Below, one piece after another: positions 1 through 8,411 of a stretch of 64,000 nt of DNA. Position 1 is the first letter of the stretch, and the number at the start of each line of letters is the position of its first letter. Under the pieces are notes generated by a model, which had not been told where the DNA came from, did not search any database, and saw nothing but the letters and a program-made list of their open reading frames with translations. Both the position numbers and the translations under genes were made by a program. This DNA is from Alteromonas sp. BL110 (GTDB lineage: Bacteria; Pseudomonadota; Gammaproteobacteria; Enterobacterales; Alteromonadaceae). The stretch covers positions 496,001 through 560,000 of the forward strand of contig NZ_CP031967.1 of the NCBI RefSeq assembly GCF_003443615.1, given 5' to 3'.

Positions 1-360
1 AGCGCAGCTAAACCTGGAACTCGTGGTTTCGTTATTAAACCCCATTCAGGGAAAACCCATCAAATTCGAGTAGCGCTTAAAAGCGTCGGGGCCCCTATTT
101 TAGGTGATACACTTTACGGCGGTGCAGCATCAGATAGGCTCTACCTTCATGCCTGGCACCTGCGCCTTCCTTTATCCAAAGGCGAAATAGCGGTAACCGC
201 ACCTTTTGATGCGGGCAAAGTAATTAACCAAGAAGACATACACGCTTGGGTTGAAGCGCTTAATGCACCAGACGCTTACCCATGGCCGGCAATTCCAGGG
301 CGCTTCTTGTCTGCATCTGTAGAAGAGTGTCTCAAAGATAAGCCTGTTCCGCATAACTAA
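1..360 (+). CDS. RluA-family RNA pseudouridine synthase (3' part)
   Basis: The frame is open from the first base of the window and ends at a TAA at 358-360, giving 119 residues of a C-terminal part; the start lies outside the window. It carries the segment HSGKTHQIRVALKSVGAPIL followed by GDxLYGG, which is the signature C-terminal part of the catalytic domain of RluA-type pseudouridine synthases, the enzymes that isomerise uridine to pseudouridine in rRNA or tRNA. The catalytic Asp motif (HRLD) would lie upstream and cannot be checked. The tail after the core is longer than in RluA itself, so this may be one of the less characterised RluA-like paralogues; the RNA target cannot be assigned. 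panE follows 34 bp downstream on the same strand. Confidence 0.85.
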   Translation, partial: SAAKPGTRGFVIKPHSGKTHQIRVALKSVGAPILGDTLYGGAASDRLYLHAWHLRLPLSKGEIAVTAPFDAGKVINQEDIHAWVEALNAPDAYPWPAIPGRFLSASVEECLKDKPVPHN

Positions 361-394
361 AACAGTAACCTAATACAACATTTAATAGAGTTTA

Positions 395-1336
395 ATGGGA
401 AAACTACACATAGTCGGTGGCGGTGCCATCGGAAGTTTAATTGCAGCTAGCGCTCAAAAAAACGGCGTGCCGTATGACTGCTACCCCAGAAACATTAAAA
501 CCATGCCGGCTTACGCTCAATGGCAAGATGGTCAAAGCATTGCACTAAAGCCTGCCATTCCAGCACCTGTCGTTCTTGAAAAAGATGACGTGTTAATTCT
601 CCCACTAAAAGTGTATCAACTTAACGCTGCTTTAATACAATGGCTTCCCTATCTCTCCCGTAAACCGACGGTTGTGCTAATGCACAATGGTATGGGCGGG
701 TTAGAGGTTGCACGAGATTTGTTAGGCCGCGATTATCCGCTGCTTCTTGCTACAACGAGTCATGGCGCGTTAAAAGAAAATACATCGTGCGGCGATTTTC
801 AAGTGAAGTATACAGGGCTAGGTGTAACGCAAATTGGCGCGCCTAATTTAGCTGCGCCATCACCTCAAAAGCTTGCAGACCTTTTACAAGTAGCACCACA
901 GCTTGCAAATGCAATTGCTGCTTTAGATAGTGCGCTTCCGCCCGTGCAATACCGCAGTGATATTTTAAAAGCACTGTGGACCAAGCTGTCCGTTAATGCC
1001 GTCATTAACCCATTGACAGCACTTCACAATATTCAAAATAAGCACATTACTAAGCCTGAATATGAACAAAGTCGTATTGCTATTTGCAATGAGTTCACAC
1101 AGGTAGCGAATGCGTACGGTCTAGATTTCGATGCAAGGTCAGCCCATGAAAACGTGTTATCTGTAGCCAAAGCAACAGGTGAAAACTACTCCAGCATGCA
1201 TCAGGATGTGACTTACGGTAGACAAACAGAAATCGATGCTATTAACGGCTATATTGTGGAAATGGCAAAGAAAAAGGGCATTCTCGTTCCCGAGAACACC
1301 CTTTTGGTAGAGCGTGTTAAAGCGCTGACTAATTAA
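395..1336 (+). CDS. panE: 2-dehydropantoate 2-reductase (ketopantoate reductase)
   Basis: A protein of 313 residues. The N-terminus has the Rossmann nucleotide-binding motif GGGAIGSLIA at residues 8-17. In the middle is a segment of the NGMGGLE type and, further on, KALWTKLSVNAVINPLTAL, which matches the conserved K...N..INP..A pattern of the ApbA/PanE C-terminal domain holding the catalytic Lys and substrate-binding Asn. The expected reaction is NADPH-dependent reduction of ketopantoate to pantoate in cytoplasmic coenzyme A synthesis. Length fits the family (about 300). ApbA/PanE paralogues with other substrates exist, so the exact substrate is inferred. The gene lies 34 bp after the pseudouridine synthase and converges on lysS, with 8 bp between the two stop codons. 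Confidence 0.9.
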   Translation: MGKLHIVGGGAIGSLIAASAQKNGVPYDCYPRNIKTMPAYAQWQDGQSIALKPAIPAPVVLEKDDVLILPLKVYQLNAALIQWLPYLSRKPTVVLMHNGMGGLEVARDLLGRDYPLLLATTSHGALKENTSCGDFQVKYTGLGVTQIGAPNLAAPSPQKLADLLQVAPQLANAIAALDSALPPVQYRSDILKALWTKLSVNAVINPLTALHNIQNKHITKPEYEQSRIAICNEFTQVANAYGLDFDARSAHENVLSVAKATGENYSSMHQDVTYGRQTEIDAINGYIVEMAKKKGILVPENTLLVERVKALTN

Positions 1337-1344
1337 ACGCGCTT

Positions 1345-2913
1345 TTACTCTTGCTCACCCGCTTCTTGCGCGTCTTTTGGCGCCTGAGGCTTCATGTGTG
1401 GGAACAAGATAACATCTTTGATGGTAGAGCTATCGGTAAACAGCATCGCTAAGCGGTCGATACCAATACCTTCACCCGCTGTTGGCGGTAAGCCGTATTC
1501 AAGGGCACGTATGTAATCGTCGTCAAAGTGCATAGCTTCATCATCGCCAGCATCTTTTTCTTCAACTTGCTTCGCAAAACGCTCAGCTTGGTCTTCTGGG
1601 TCGTTAAGCTCGCTAAAGCCGTTTGCCAACTCACGTCCACCTACGAAGAACTCGAAACGGTCTGTAATGAATGGGTTGTTGTCGTTGCGACGTGCAAGCG
1701 GCGATACTTCCCACGGATACTCTGTAATAAACGTAGGCTGCTCAAGCTTTTCTTCAGCGGTCGCTTCGAAGATTTCACAAAGATACTTACCTGCACCCCA
1801 TATACCGTCAACTTCAGGCTCTTTGATGTGAAGCTGTTTTGCCATCGCTTTAAGCGCATCTAGGTTAGCTTCTGGGTCACGGATAGCGGCTTCATCAGCT
1901 TCTGGCCAATATTTAAGAATGGCCTCGCCCATGCTTAAGCGGTCAAACGGCTTGCCAAAGTCGTATTCAACTTCAGACGTGACATTACCTTCAGCGTCTT
2001 TAGTTGTGTTTTTGATGATGCTTGTACCAAGAATGTCTTCCGCCAAGGTGCGCAGCATATCTTCTGTAAGGTTCATCAGGTCATTGTAGTCTGCATACGC
2101 TTGGTAAAACTCAAGCATAGTGAACTCTGGGTTGTGGCGCGTAGATAAACCTTCGTTACGGAAGTTACGGTTTATTTCGAACACACGCTCAAATCCACCA
2201 ACTACTAAGCGCTTTAGGTATAACTCTGGTGCAATACGTAGGTACATATCGATATCTAGCGCATTGTGATGCGTTACGAATGGCTTCGCCGTCGCGCCAC
2301 CAGGAATAACCTGTAGCATAGGCGTTTCCACTTCTAGATAGTCACGCTCGGTAAGATAGTTGCGAATGCCGTTTACAATCTTACTGCGGATCATAAAGGT
2401 TTTGCGGGTTTGTTCGCTTGTAATCAAATCCACATAACGCTGGCGATATTTCGTTTCTTGATCGCTCAATCCGTGGAATTTTTCTGGCAATGGACGCAGT
2501 GCTTTAGTAAGCAACTCGTATTGCTCCATGTTCACGTATAGGTCGCCTTTACCTGACTTATGCAGGTCACCTGCTACGCCAATGATGTCACCAATATCCA
2601 GTGCACCGTATTTGGCTTTAAGGGCTTTTTGTGTGTCTTTATCAGCGTAAGCTTGAATACGGCCTGTCATGTCTTGAAGCAGCATGAAAGGACCACGCTT
2701 TGCCATGATACGGCCAGCAATGCTTACCTTGTTACCCTGCTCTTGCAGCGTTTCCTTGTCGAATTCACCGAACTTAGCTTGAAGCTCATCCGCATAGTTT
2801 TCGCGACGGAAGCTGTTTGGGAAACCGTTCGCACGGCACTGCTCGCGAATAGCGCTTAGCTTAGCACGGCGCTCTGCAATCAATTTGTTATCGTCTGTTT
2901 GTTGGTCAGTCAT
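1345..2913 (-). CDS. lysS: Lysyl-tRNA synthetase, class II
   Basis: A protein of 522 residues that charges tRNA-Lys in the cytoplasm. It has an N-terminal OB-fold anticodon-binding domain (roughly residues 60-165, including [11 protein letters not shown]) followed by a class II catalytic core. Class II motif 2 is seen as [20 protein letters not shown] and motif 3 as [12 protein letters not shown] near the C-terminus. Length agrees with bacterial class II LysRS (about 500-510). The gene starts 23 bp after the prfB stop on the same strand, the prfB-lysS arrangement known from Escherichia coli, so the two are very likely cotranscribed. Confidence 0.97.
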   Translation of the reverse strand: MTDQQTDDNKLIAERRAKLSAIREQCRANGFPNSFRRENYADELQAKFGEFDKETLQEQGNKVSIAGRIMAKRGPFMLLQDMTGRIQAYADKDTQKALKAKYGALDIGDIIGVAGDLHKSGKGDLYVNMEQYELLTKALRPLPEKFHGLSDQETKYRQRYVDLITSEQTRKTFMIRSKIVNGIRNYLTERDYLEVETPMLQVIPGGATAKPFVTHHNALDIDMYLRIAPELYLKRLVVGGFERVFEINRNFRNEGLSTRHNPEFTMLEFYQAYADYNDLMNLTEDMLRTLAEDILGTSIIKNTTKDAEGNVTSEVEYDFGKPFDRLSMGEAILKYWPEADEAAIRDPEANLDALKAMAKQLHIKEPEVDGIWGAGKYLCEIFEATAEEKLEQPTFITEYPWEVSPLARRNDNNPFITDRFEFFVGGRELANGFSELNDPEDQAERFAKQVEEKDAGDDEAMHFDDDYIRALEYGLPPTAGEGIGIDRLAMLFTDSSTIKDVILFPHMKPQAPKDAQEAGEQE

Positions 2914-2936
2914 AACCTTTCACTTCGTTGTTCGGT

Positions 2937-4035
2937 TTACAGCCCAGATTTCAGGCTGGCTTCAATAAATTTGTCCAAGTCGCCATCTAGCACGGCTTGA
3001 GTGTTACGTGTTTCCACGCCGGTGCGCAAATCTTTAATGCGTGAGTCATCCAATACGTAAGAGCGAATTTGGCTTCCCCAGCCAATATCAGATTTGCTGT
3101 CTTCCATCGCTTGTTTTTCAGCGTTTTGTTTTTGCAGTTCAAACTCATAAAGTTTTGCTTTTAACTGCTTCATCGCCTGATCTTTGTTTTTGTGCTGCGA
3201 GCGATCATTTTGACACTGCACCACAATTCCCGTTGGCTCGTGGGTAATACGTACCGCAGAGTCCGTTCTGTTAACGTGCTGTCCACCTGCGCCCGATGCG
3301 CGATAGGTATCTATACGTAAGTCAGACGGGTTAATATCTATATCGATATCGTCGTCAATTTCTGGGTATACAAATGCGGATGAAAATGACGTGTGACGGC
3401 GGTTACCCGAGTCAAACGGAGACTTACGAACCAAGCGGTGCACGCCGGTTTCTGTGCGTAGCCAACCAAATGCATATTCGCCCTGAATACGCAAAGTTGC
3501 GCTTTTAATCCCGGCTACATCACCGTCTGATACTTCAATAAGTTCAGTTTTAAAACCGTGCGCTTCGCCCCAACGCAAATACATGCGCAGTAGCATATTG
3601 GCCCAATCTTGCGCTTCTGTACCACCAGAACCCGACTGAATATCAATATAGCAGTCGTTCTCATCATTGGGACCAGAGAACATACGGCGAAACTCAAGCA
3701 CTTCTAGTTGCTCAATTAAGCCTTCTAGTTCACTTTGCGCCTCGTTGAAAGTGTCTTCGTCTTCGGCTTCAACAGCCAGTTCGACAAGACCTTCAACGTC
3801 TTCAGTTCCCTGGTCGAGCTTGTGGATCGTTTCTACGATTTGCTCTAGGGCCACTTTTTCTTTGCCAAGTGCCTGCGCTCTGTCTGGCTCGTTCCAAACA
3901 TCAGGACTTTCTAACTCTCGGATAACTTCTTCTAAACGCTCTGACTTTGCATCAAAGTCAAAGATACCCCCTAAGCGCTTCGGTGCGCTCGCGGATATCT
4001 TTTATCGCATTAGTAACGGGGTTTATTTCAAACAT
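2937..4035 (-). CDS. prfB: Peptide chain release factor 2, made by programmed +1 frameshift
   Basis: RF2 recognises UGA and UAA stop codons and triggers peptide release. Translation starts at the ATG at 4035 ([17 protein letters not shown]...), runs 25 codons and meets an in-frame TGA at 3960-3958. A +1 shift (reading GAC from 3959) joins it to the long downstream frame. The product is then 25 + 340 = 365 residues, exactly the length of E. coli RF2. The downstream part has the peptide-anticodon SPF motif ([12 protein letters not shown]) and the catalytic [15 protein letters not shown] segment containing GGQ. The long downstream frame also has an internal ATG at 3854, but starting there would lose the N-terminal domain. 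lysS follows on the same strand. Confidence 0.97.
3957..3972 (-). promoter_or_regulatory. RF2 autoregulatory +1 frameshift site
   Basis: On the minus strand the codons read CTT AGG GGG TAT CTT TGA C. An internal Shine-Dalgarno-like AGGGGG sits just before the slippery CTT and the poor-context stop TGAC. This is the classical RF2 autoregulation signal: low RF2 lets the ribosome slip +1 at CUU and make more RF2. The stop is codon 26, as in E. coli. Confidence 0.97.
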
Positions 4036-4371
4036 AGTCCGCTTATTTCGTTAAAAATTTAAGACCGCGGATAGTACCGAATTTGAAGGAATTTTGATAG
4101 GGGTTGGCGCAAATATTGCGACCTTGTTTTTGCATAAGTTAACGAACATTTTTTAGTCCCCTAAGGTGAATTGAATAATATTACCGTTAAACGGCTTGGA
4201 GTAAGGGTTGGTAATAGGGTCAAAGCCCATAAGATTAAACTTATAAAGCATTAAACGCTTCTTGGCAGCTCAACGTAATGCACTGGTTTAGCACATTCTT
4301 GCTTTCCAAAAGTGTGCAGTGCAAACCTTATGGTCGTTATAAACGACAAATGGAAAAGTAATAGGAAAAGT
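4036..4371. other. Intergenic region upstream of prfB
   Basis: 336 bp between the divergent prfB start and the small membrane protein gene. It should hold the prfB-lysS promoter, but I see no convincing -35/-10 pair. No reading frame in it looks like a gene or a gene remnant. Confidence 0.5.
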
Positions 4372-4596
4372 ATGTCGTTAAATAATTTTTCTTGTGCCGT
4401 TATCGGAGTACTGCTTGGTCTTTTAGTATTGGCATTAGGCCAACTTTTTGACTGTCAGAATTTAGCCGGCGCAACCATGGCGCTACAGTGCCCCAATGGA
4501 ACACCCATTTCAAAACTATGGCTGGTTACCTCAATGCTAATAGCTGGAAGTGGTATCGCCGCTTGGTTATATCGAAACCGCGATCAGAAAAATTAG
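4372..4596 (+). CDS. Small two-helix membrane protein, unknown function
   Basis: A protein of 74 residues from the ATG at 4372, which has AGGAAAAG about 5-8 bases upstream. An in-frame GTG at 4312 would add 20 residues but has no ribosome-binding site, so the ATG is preferred. Two hydrophobic segments are visible, about residues 5-22 (SCAVIGVLLGLLVLALG) and 47-65 (LWLVTSMLIAGSGIAAWLY), separated by a polar loop with two cysteines (DCQNLAG and LQCPNG) that could form a disulfide on the periplasmic side. The C-terminus is basic and polar (RNRDQKN), consistent with an inner-membrane protein. I do not recognise the family. RAYT-associated repeats begin at its stop codon. Confidence 0.6.
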   Translation: MSLNNFSCAVIGVLLGLLVLALGQLFDCQNLAGATMALQCPNGTPISKLWLVTSMLIAGSGIAAWLYRNRDQKN

Positions 4597-4683
4597 ACAG
4601 ACACTCCACTAATTCGACAGACACTTAACTAAAGTGACTAACTAAAGTGACAGGCATAATTCATTCTTTAACAAGACAGGCAT
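4596..4683. repeat. Short tandem and palindromic repeats downstream of the RAYT gene
   Basis: Direct repeats GACAGACACT at 4596-4605 and 4616-4625; an exact 13-bp tandem TAACTAAAGTGAC at 4626-4638 and 4639-4651; GACAGGCAT at 4649-4657 and 4675-4683. CACTT (4622-4626) and AAGTG (4632-4636) can pair as a small hairpin. The reverse complement TGCCTGTC occurs on the other side of the RAYT gene at 5955-5962. This resembles degenerate REP-type units left by RAYT activity; the assignment is inferred. Confidence 0.6.
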
Positions 4684-4863
4684 TGTGCAACTAGAAGACG
4701 AAAAGATGTTGGGCTCTTAAAGTCCACAAAATTACAGTCGATGATAGCTGATGCCTTTTAGAGCAAGAGGTAAGCTTCTGAAATATGGGGAAATAGTAAA
4801 ATAGCTAGACTGTTGGACAGTTTTAGGTATATGAAAATTGGCTAAGAGTATTCGTAACGGGGC

Positions 4864-5841
4864 TTAACCTAGCAATCTCAGAGCGTTTTGTCGCCCATGA
4901 ACCCTTTTTAAGTTTTGATTATGTGCATATCGCTCAAGGTTTATAAGCCTTCCAGCTGCGTGCTTAAAGCTTCTTTCAAACTCGGTGGTTAAATTTAACC
5001 ATTGCTCTAATTCAATATTTAAGCGTGTGAGAATTGGAGGCAAGTCGTGTTCAACACTGCCCCGTTTATTTGGCTGAATAGTTCGACTTGATGCATCTAT
5101 AAGCTGAAGATAATCTACAAAGGTAAAAGGTAAACTATTCGTCATCTCACGGTTAGACTTCGCCATGAAAGGCATCAGTCTTTTGGTTTTTTTCCCCGCT
5201 TTGGCCGTCTGAATTCTATATTTAATACTAGTGCAACTAGATTCTTCCGGAGTTTTTGCCAATTTAGCCCTCACTGGGTTTAAGTCGACATATGCCATGC
5301 AAGCAGCAAGAGCAGATTCATCTAACAATGCTTGTGACTTAAATCGCCCCTCCCAGAAATGACCTGTACAGTCATCCTCTTTGTTAGCAGCTCTAGCGAT
5401 ATATTCATTTAGTGAGCGCATAAACCAGCTGATATCAAATAGTCGTTTGCGCCACACTTCTGCAGTCGATTGTATAGTTTCGAGTTGATTCTCGCTTAAA
5501 TCTTTCCTCGACCCGGGAGACAAATATAGCCGTGAGAGTAAGGTTCCCTTAAATAGGTAGTGCCAGCGCTGGATGATGTCTTCTGTACTGAGTGATTCTG
5601 CTTGATTTTTAGATACGTGGAGCACTAAGTGAGTGTGATTACTCATTACTGCGTAAGCACAAACATCAATTGTGAATACGGTACTCAAAAAGTGAATTCT
5701 GTCTTCTACCCATTTACGTCGATGTTCAAAGCTTTTGCCATTCTCTTCACCACATAGATAAGCCCGGCGAACACAGCGTGAAACACAGTGATAATAAGGC
5801 GTATCATTTAAACTAATCTGCGACTTTCTGGCTTTAGGCAT
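4864..5841 (-). CDS. REP-associated tyrosine transposase (RAYT, Y1_Tnp/IS200-like)
   Basis: A protein of 325 residues of the Y1 (HUH) transposase superfamily. The N-terminus PYYHCVSRCVRRAYLCG matches the usual RAYT start. The metal-binding HUH-type motif is SNHTHLVLHV, and AYVDLNPVRAKL holds the conserved region around the putative catalytic tyrosine. The segment GHFWEGRFKSQALLDESAL between them is also typical of RAYTs. RAYTs are single-copy, usually non-autonomous domesticated transposases that move or maintain REP sequences. The C-terminal about 110 residues are basic and of unknown role. Both sides have short repeats (4596-4683 and 5955-5987) sharing an 8-bp word in opposite orientation, which supports a RAYT/REP module. 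The frame is intact, with no sign of decay. Confidence 0.9.
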   Translation of the reverse strand: MPKARKSQISLNDTPYYHCVSRCVRRAYLCGEENGKSFEHRRKWVEDRIHFLSTVFTIDVCAYAVMSNHTHLVLHVSKNQAESLSTEDIIQRWHYLFKGTLLSRLYLSPGSRKDLSENQLETIQSTAEVWRKRLFDISWFMRSLNEYIARAANKEDDCTGHFWEGRFKSQALLDESALAACMAYVDLNPVRAKLAKTPEESSCTSIKYRIQTAKAGKKTKRLMPFMAKSNREMTNSLPFTFVDYLQLIDASSRTIQPNKRGSVEHDLPPILTRLNIELEQWLNLTTEFERSFKHAAGRLINLERYAHNQNLKRVHGRQNALRLLG

Positions 5842-5954
5842 AGCGGTTTTCTAACTTGATTGACTCTTCATGATAGTGAATCGATATTCATTGAAAATAA
5901 AGTGTACACAGGTACAGATTCGAAAGTTTCAGAGCTTCAGAGCAATCGAATCAT

Positions 5955-5987
5955 TGCCTGTCTCGTTTAAACAGTCTCGTTTAAACA
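5955..5987. repeat. 14-bp tandem duplication upstream of the RAYT gene
   Basis: GTCTCGTTTAAACA occurs twice head to tail at 5960-5973 and 5974-5987, directly after TGCCTGTC (5955-5962), the reverse complement of the GACAGGCA words at 4649 and 4675. It lies about 115 bp before the RAYT start and mirrors the tandem repeat on the other side. Confidence 0.6.
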
Positions 5988-6002
5988 AGTTTAGAACCCG
6001 CA

Positions 6003-6024
6003 CTTTTGCATTTTTTCGCAAAAG
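6003..6024 (+). terminator. Small inverted repeat CTTTTGC-N8-GCAAAAG
   Basis: A 7-bp perfect inverted repeat with a T-rich spacer in the 339-bp gap between the divergent RAYT gene and the desaturase operon. The T run lies in the loop rather than after the stem, so it is not a standard terminator. Its role is unknown; it might insulate the desaturase promoter. Confidence 0.25.
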
Positions 6025-6071
6025 TATTAACCCATTTCGAATGCGTTCCCCCAAATTTTGCACCTCTACTC

Positions 6072-6099
6072 TTGACGTACAAAAATTTAAGCTTACACT
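6072..6099 (+). promoter_or_regulatory. Candidate sigma-70 promoter of the reductase-desaturase operon
   Basis: TTGACG (6072-6077) and TACACT (6094-6099) are separated by 16 bases, which would place the transcription start near 6106 and give a leader of about 75 bases. The -10 lies inside the first FabR-like palindrome, as expected for a repressed promoter. Confidence 0.5.
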
Positions 6100-6130
6100 T
6101 GTGCGCTGAACTAGCGTACACTTGTACGCT
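6090..6130 (+). promoter_or_regulatory. Two tandem FabR-like operators
   Basis: AGCGTACACTTGTACGCT at 6113-6130 is a perfect inverted repeat (8-bp arms, CT spacer). AGCTTACACTTGTGCGCT at 6090-6107 is an imperfect copy with six of eight arm positions paired. Their centres are 23 bp apart. The motif closely resembles, from memory, the E. coli FabR palindrome AGCGTACACGTGTTCGCT of fabA and fabB, genes for unsaturated fatty acid synthesis. The sites overlap the candidate -10 and start point of a desaturase operon. Confidence 0.75.
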
Positions 6131-6180
6131 TAAATATTTTCAATCTTTTTGTATTGAAGATATTCCGACGATAAATAGGT

Positions 6181-7251
6181 GTGATTTCTACATTGAGACT
6201 ATTACTAGATAAATTTACTGATCGAATATTCCACCACGGCTCTTGGAAGGGCTATTGGGAAGTACTGATGCAGCAAATTAAACCCGCATGGCGCGATGGA
6301 TATTTCAGAGCCAGAGTTGCGACAGTAAAAAACTTAAGCACGGATATGCTCGAGGTGGTACTTGAGCCAGATAGTTCGTGGCCCACGCATACAGCGGGGC
6401 AGCATATTGCGTTGACCATAGAAATTGATGGCAGGCTCACCACCCGCGTATTTACCATAGCAAGTGGTGCTAATACCCACCAAAGAGACAAGCAGATTCG
6501 CTTGGTGACTAAGGTAAAAGCCCATGGCGCACTAACACCTTACCTTCATACCTGTGTGCCTAATCAATGGGTAAATATCTCAGCCCCCATGGGAGAGTTT
6601 GTATGGCCTAAGACGGAAAAGCCTATATTAATGATTGCGGGCGGCTCAGGCATTACCCCTTTCATTGCGATGCTCGACGATGCTGTTAACAACACACAGG
6701 TAAATCACACTAAGGTGCATTTGCTTTATTTTGCTAAGCCAGACGAACATGTACTGCTTAACGAGTTATCAGCCTTCAGTAAACGTCGTAAAAGCTTCAC
6801 CTATGATGTTTTAACTAAGCAAAAAGACGGCGACGTAGAAGCCCATTTGTGTCATTTTGCCAATGCACACTGGTTAGTATGTGGCCCACATGCCATGTTC
6901 AAGCAAGTAGAAACTTATGCAAAAACAATTGGCGCGCCCGCTTCAAGCGAGCATTTTGCTGCACTGCCTGTGGTGAGCCACACCAGCCTTACCGAAAGCG
7001 AAACCTTCTCTTTGGTTCACAATGGCCAGTCTTTGGCTATCGACAATCAGCAAACCCTGCTTTCACAGCTTCAACAGGCAGAACAACCTGTGACCTATGG
7101 CTGTGGAATGGGGATCTGTCATCAGTGCCAATGTGTTAAGAAAAAGGGCGTGGTAAGAGATACCCGTACTGGCGAACTTTCAGATAGCGCAGAGCAACTT
7201 ATTCAGTTGTGTGTATCACAAGCCGTTACCGATGTGGAGATTCAACTATGA
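6181..7251 (+). CDS. Ferredoxin/flavodoxin-type reductase with C-terminal [2Fe-2S] domain, desaturase partner
   Basis: A protein of 356 residues from a GTG at 6181. An FAD-binding barrel (about residues 38-135, with RVFTIASGA) is followed by an NAD(P)-binding part (ILMIAGGSGITPFIAML, about 157-173) and a plant-type [2Fe-2S] domain at the end, whose Cys ligands appear as CGMGICHQCQC plus a Cys near the C-terminus (IQLCVSQ). It should carry electrons from NAD(P)H through FAD and the iron-sulfur centre to the desaturase. An internal ATG at 6268 has a better ribosome-binding site (GGGAAG), but the N-terminal 30 residues look like the conserved pre-barrel segment of the family, so GTG is kept with doubt. 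Its TGA overlaps the ATG of the desaturase (ATGA), implying translational coupling. FabR-like operators lie upstream. Confidence 0.88.
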   Translation: MISTLRLLLDKFTDRIFHHGSWKGYWEVLMQQIKPAWRDGYFRARVATVKNLSTDMLEVVLEPDSSWPTHTAGQHIALTIEIDGRLTTRVFTIASGANTHQRDKQIRLVTKVKAHGALTPYLHTCVPNQWVNISAPMGEFVWPKTEKPILMIAGGSGITPFIAMLDDAVNNTQVNHTKVHLLYFAKPDEHVLLNELSAFSKRRKSFTYDVLTKQKDGDVEAHLCHFANAHWLVCGPHAMFKQVETYAKTIGAPASSEHFAALPVVSHTSLTESETFSLVHNGQSLAIDNQQTLLSQLQQAEQPVTYGCGMGICHQCQCVKKKGVVRDTRTGELSDSAEQLIQLCVSQAVTDVEIQL

Positions 7252-8411
7252 ACACTAGCGTTGCAATAGACAAACAACACCGTGAAGCAGCGATTAAACA
7301 AGCTCGCTTACCGGAGTGTGAAACTCATAAGACTCAAGTAATTGGGGCAACGAGTACCGAAAAGAAACCTAACTACGAGCTTCTTGCCGCCCAGCTTGAT
7401 GAAATCAAAGCCGATATCAAACAGAAAGTAGGTGCTGAAGATGCCGCCTATATTCGACGTATTATTCTCATTCAGCGTATTTGCGAATGGAGCGGCCGGA
7501 TACTACTGATGTTGGGATTCATTCAACCGCTGCTTTGGGTTGCCGGCGTATTAAGCTTAGCAACGGCTAAAATACTCGACAATATGGAAATTGGCCACAA
7601 CGTGATGCACGGTCAGTACGACTGGATGAACGATAAACATATTAATTCGAAAGGCTATGAGTGGGATATTGCCTGTGATGGCGCAAGCTGGAATCGCGTT
7701 CATAATTACGAACATCACACCTATACCAACATTATTGGCAAAGACAGAGACTTTGGCTACGGTTTGCTTCGCCTGTCTACCGATTTCAGATGGCGTATAA
7801 AAAACCTATGGCAGTTCGCGACTTATATCGTACTTAGCGTGATGTTTCAGTGGGGCGTGTCTTATCACGAGATGGCTGCTGAGCGGGTCTTTTTTGGAAA
7901 GAAGAAAGATAACCGCAAGAATCAGGTTACCCATAGCGAGCTTAAGAAGCGCTTTTTCAGTAAAGGGGCGCGTCAATTGGTAAAAGACTATGTGCTATTT
8001 CCTCTGATAGCAGGCCCCCTATTTTTATGGGTACTTGCAGGTAACCTTGTTGCCAACTTACTGCGCAATTTGTGGACGTCGACTATCATCTTCTGTGGTC
8101 ATTTCACTGGCGATGTAGAAACATTTAAAGAGGAAGATTGCGTTAACGAAACGCGAGGACAGTGGTACTATCGTCAAGCGCTAGGCTCATCGAACATCAA
8201 AGGCGGCAACCTGTTTCACGTTCTTACTGGGCATTTAAGCTTTCAGATTGAGCACCATTTGTTCCCAAATATTCCTGCTAGGCGCTACAGAGAAATGGCC
8301 CCCAAGGTAGAAGCCGTATTCAAAGAACACGCCATGCACTACAACACTGGCGGCTTTTTTAAACAATACGCCAGCGTGTTAAAGCGTATTATTCGTTACT
8401 CTTTCCCTTAA
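7248..8411 (+). CDS. Membrane fatty acid desaturase
   Basis: A protein of 387 residues from the ATG at 7248, overlapping the reductase stop. The three histidine boxes of membrane di-iron desaturases are present: HNVMHGQYD, HNYEHHTYTN and QIEHHLFPN, with an extra conserved HFTGDVETF segment before the third. Hydrophobic stretches around residues 90-120, 190-205 and 250-280 fit the inner-membrane topology. It probably introduces a double bond into acyl chains of phospholipids or acyl-CoA; the position (often delta-9) cannot be read from sequence. The reductase-desaturase pairing resembles the DesC/DesB pair of Pseudomonas aeruginosa. The 3' end overlaps the convergent DUF2177 gene by 23 bp. Confidence 0.93.
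   Translation: MNTSVAIDKQHREAAIKQARLPECETHKTQVIGATSTEKKPNYELLAAQLDEIKADIKQKVGAEDAAYIRRIILIQRICEWSGRILLMLGFIQPLLWVAGVLSLATAKILDNMEIGHNVMHGQYDWMNDKHINSKGYEWDIACDGASWNRVHNYEHHTYTNIIGKDRDFGYGLLRLSTDFRWRIKNLWQFATYIVLSVMFQWGVSYHEMAAERVFFGKKKDNRKNQVTHSELKKRFFSKGARQLVKDYVLFPLIAGPLFLWVLAGNLVANLLRNLWTSTIIFCGHFTGDVETFKEEDCVNETRGQWYYRQALGSSNIKGGNLFHVLTGHLSFQIEHHLFPNIPARRYREMAPKVEAVFKEHAMHYNTGGFFKQYASVLKRIIRYSFP

Noticed and set aside
3667..4062. A 131-codon plus-strand open frame opposite the 5' end of prfB
   Set aside because: Serine-rich shadow of the RF2 gene; no ribosome-binding site and no family resemblance.
4312..4371. Upstream GTG start for the small membrane protein
   Set aside because: No ribosome-binding site and a polar N-terminus; the ATG at 4372 has AGGAAAAG in place.
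5870..6212. Overlapping plus-strand open frames between the RAYT gene and the desaturase operon
   Set aside because: They run through the tandem repeat, promoter and operators, have no ribosome-binding site and no recognisable product.
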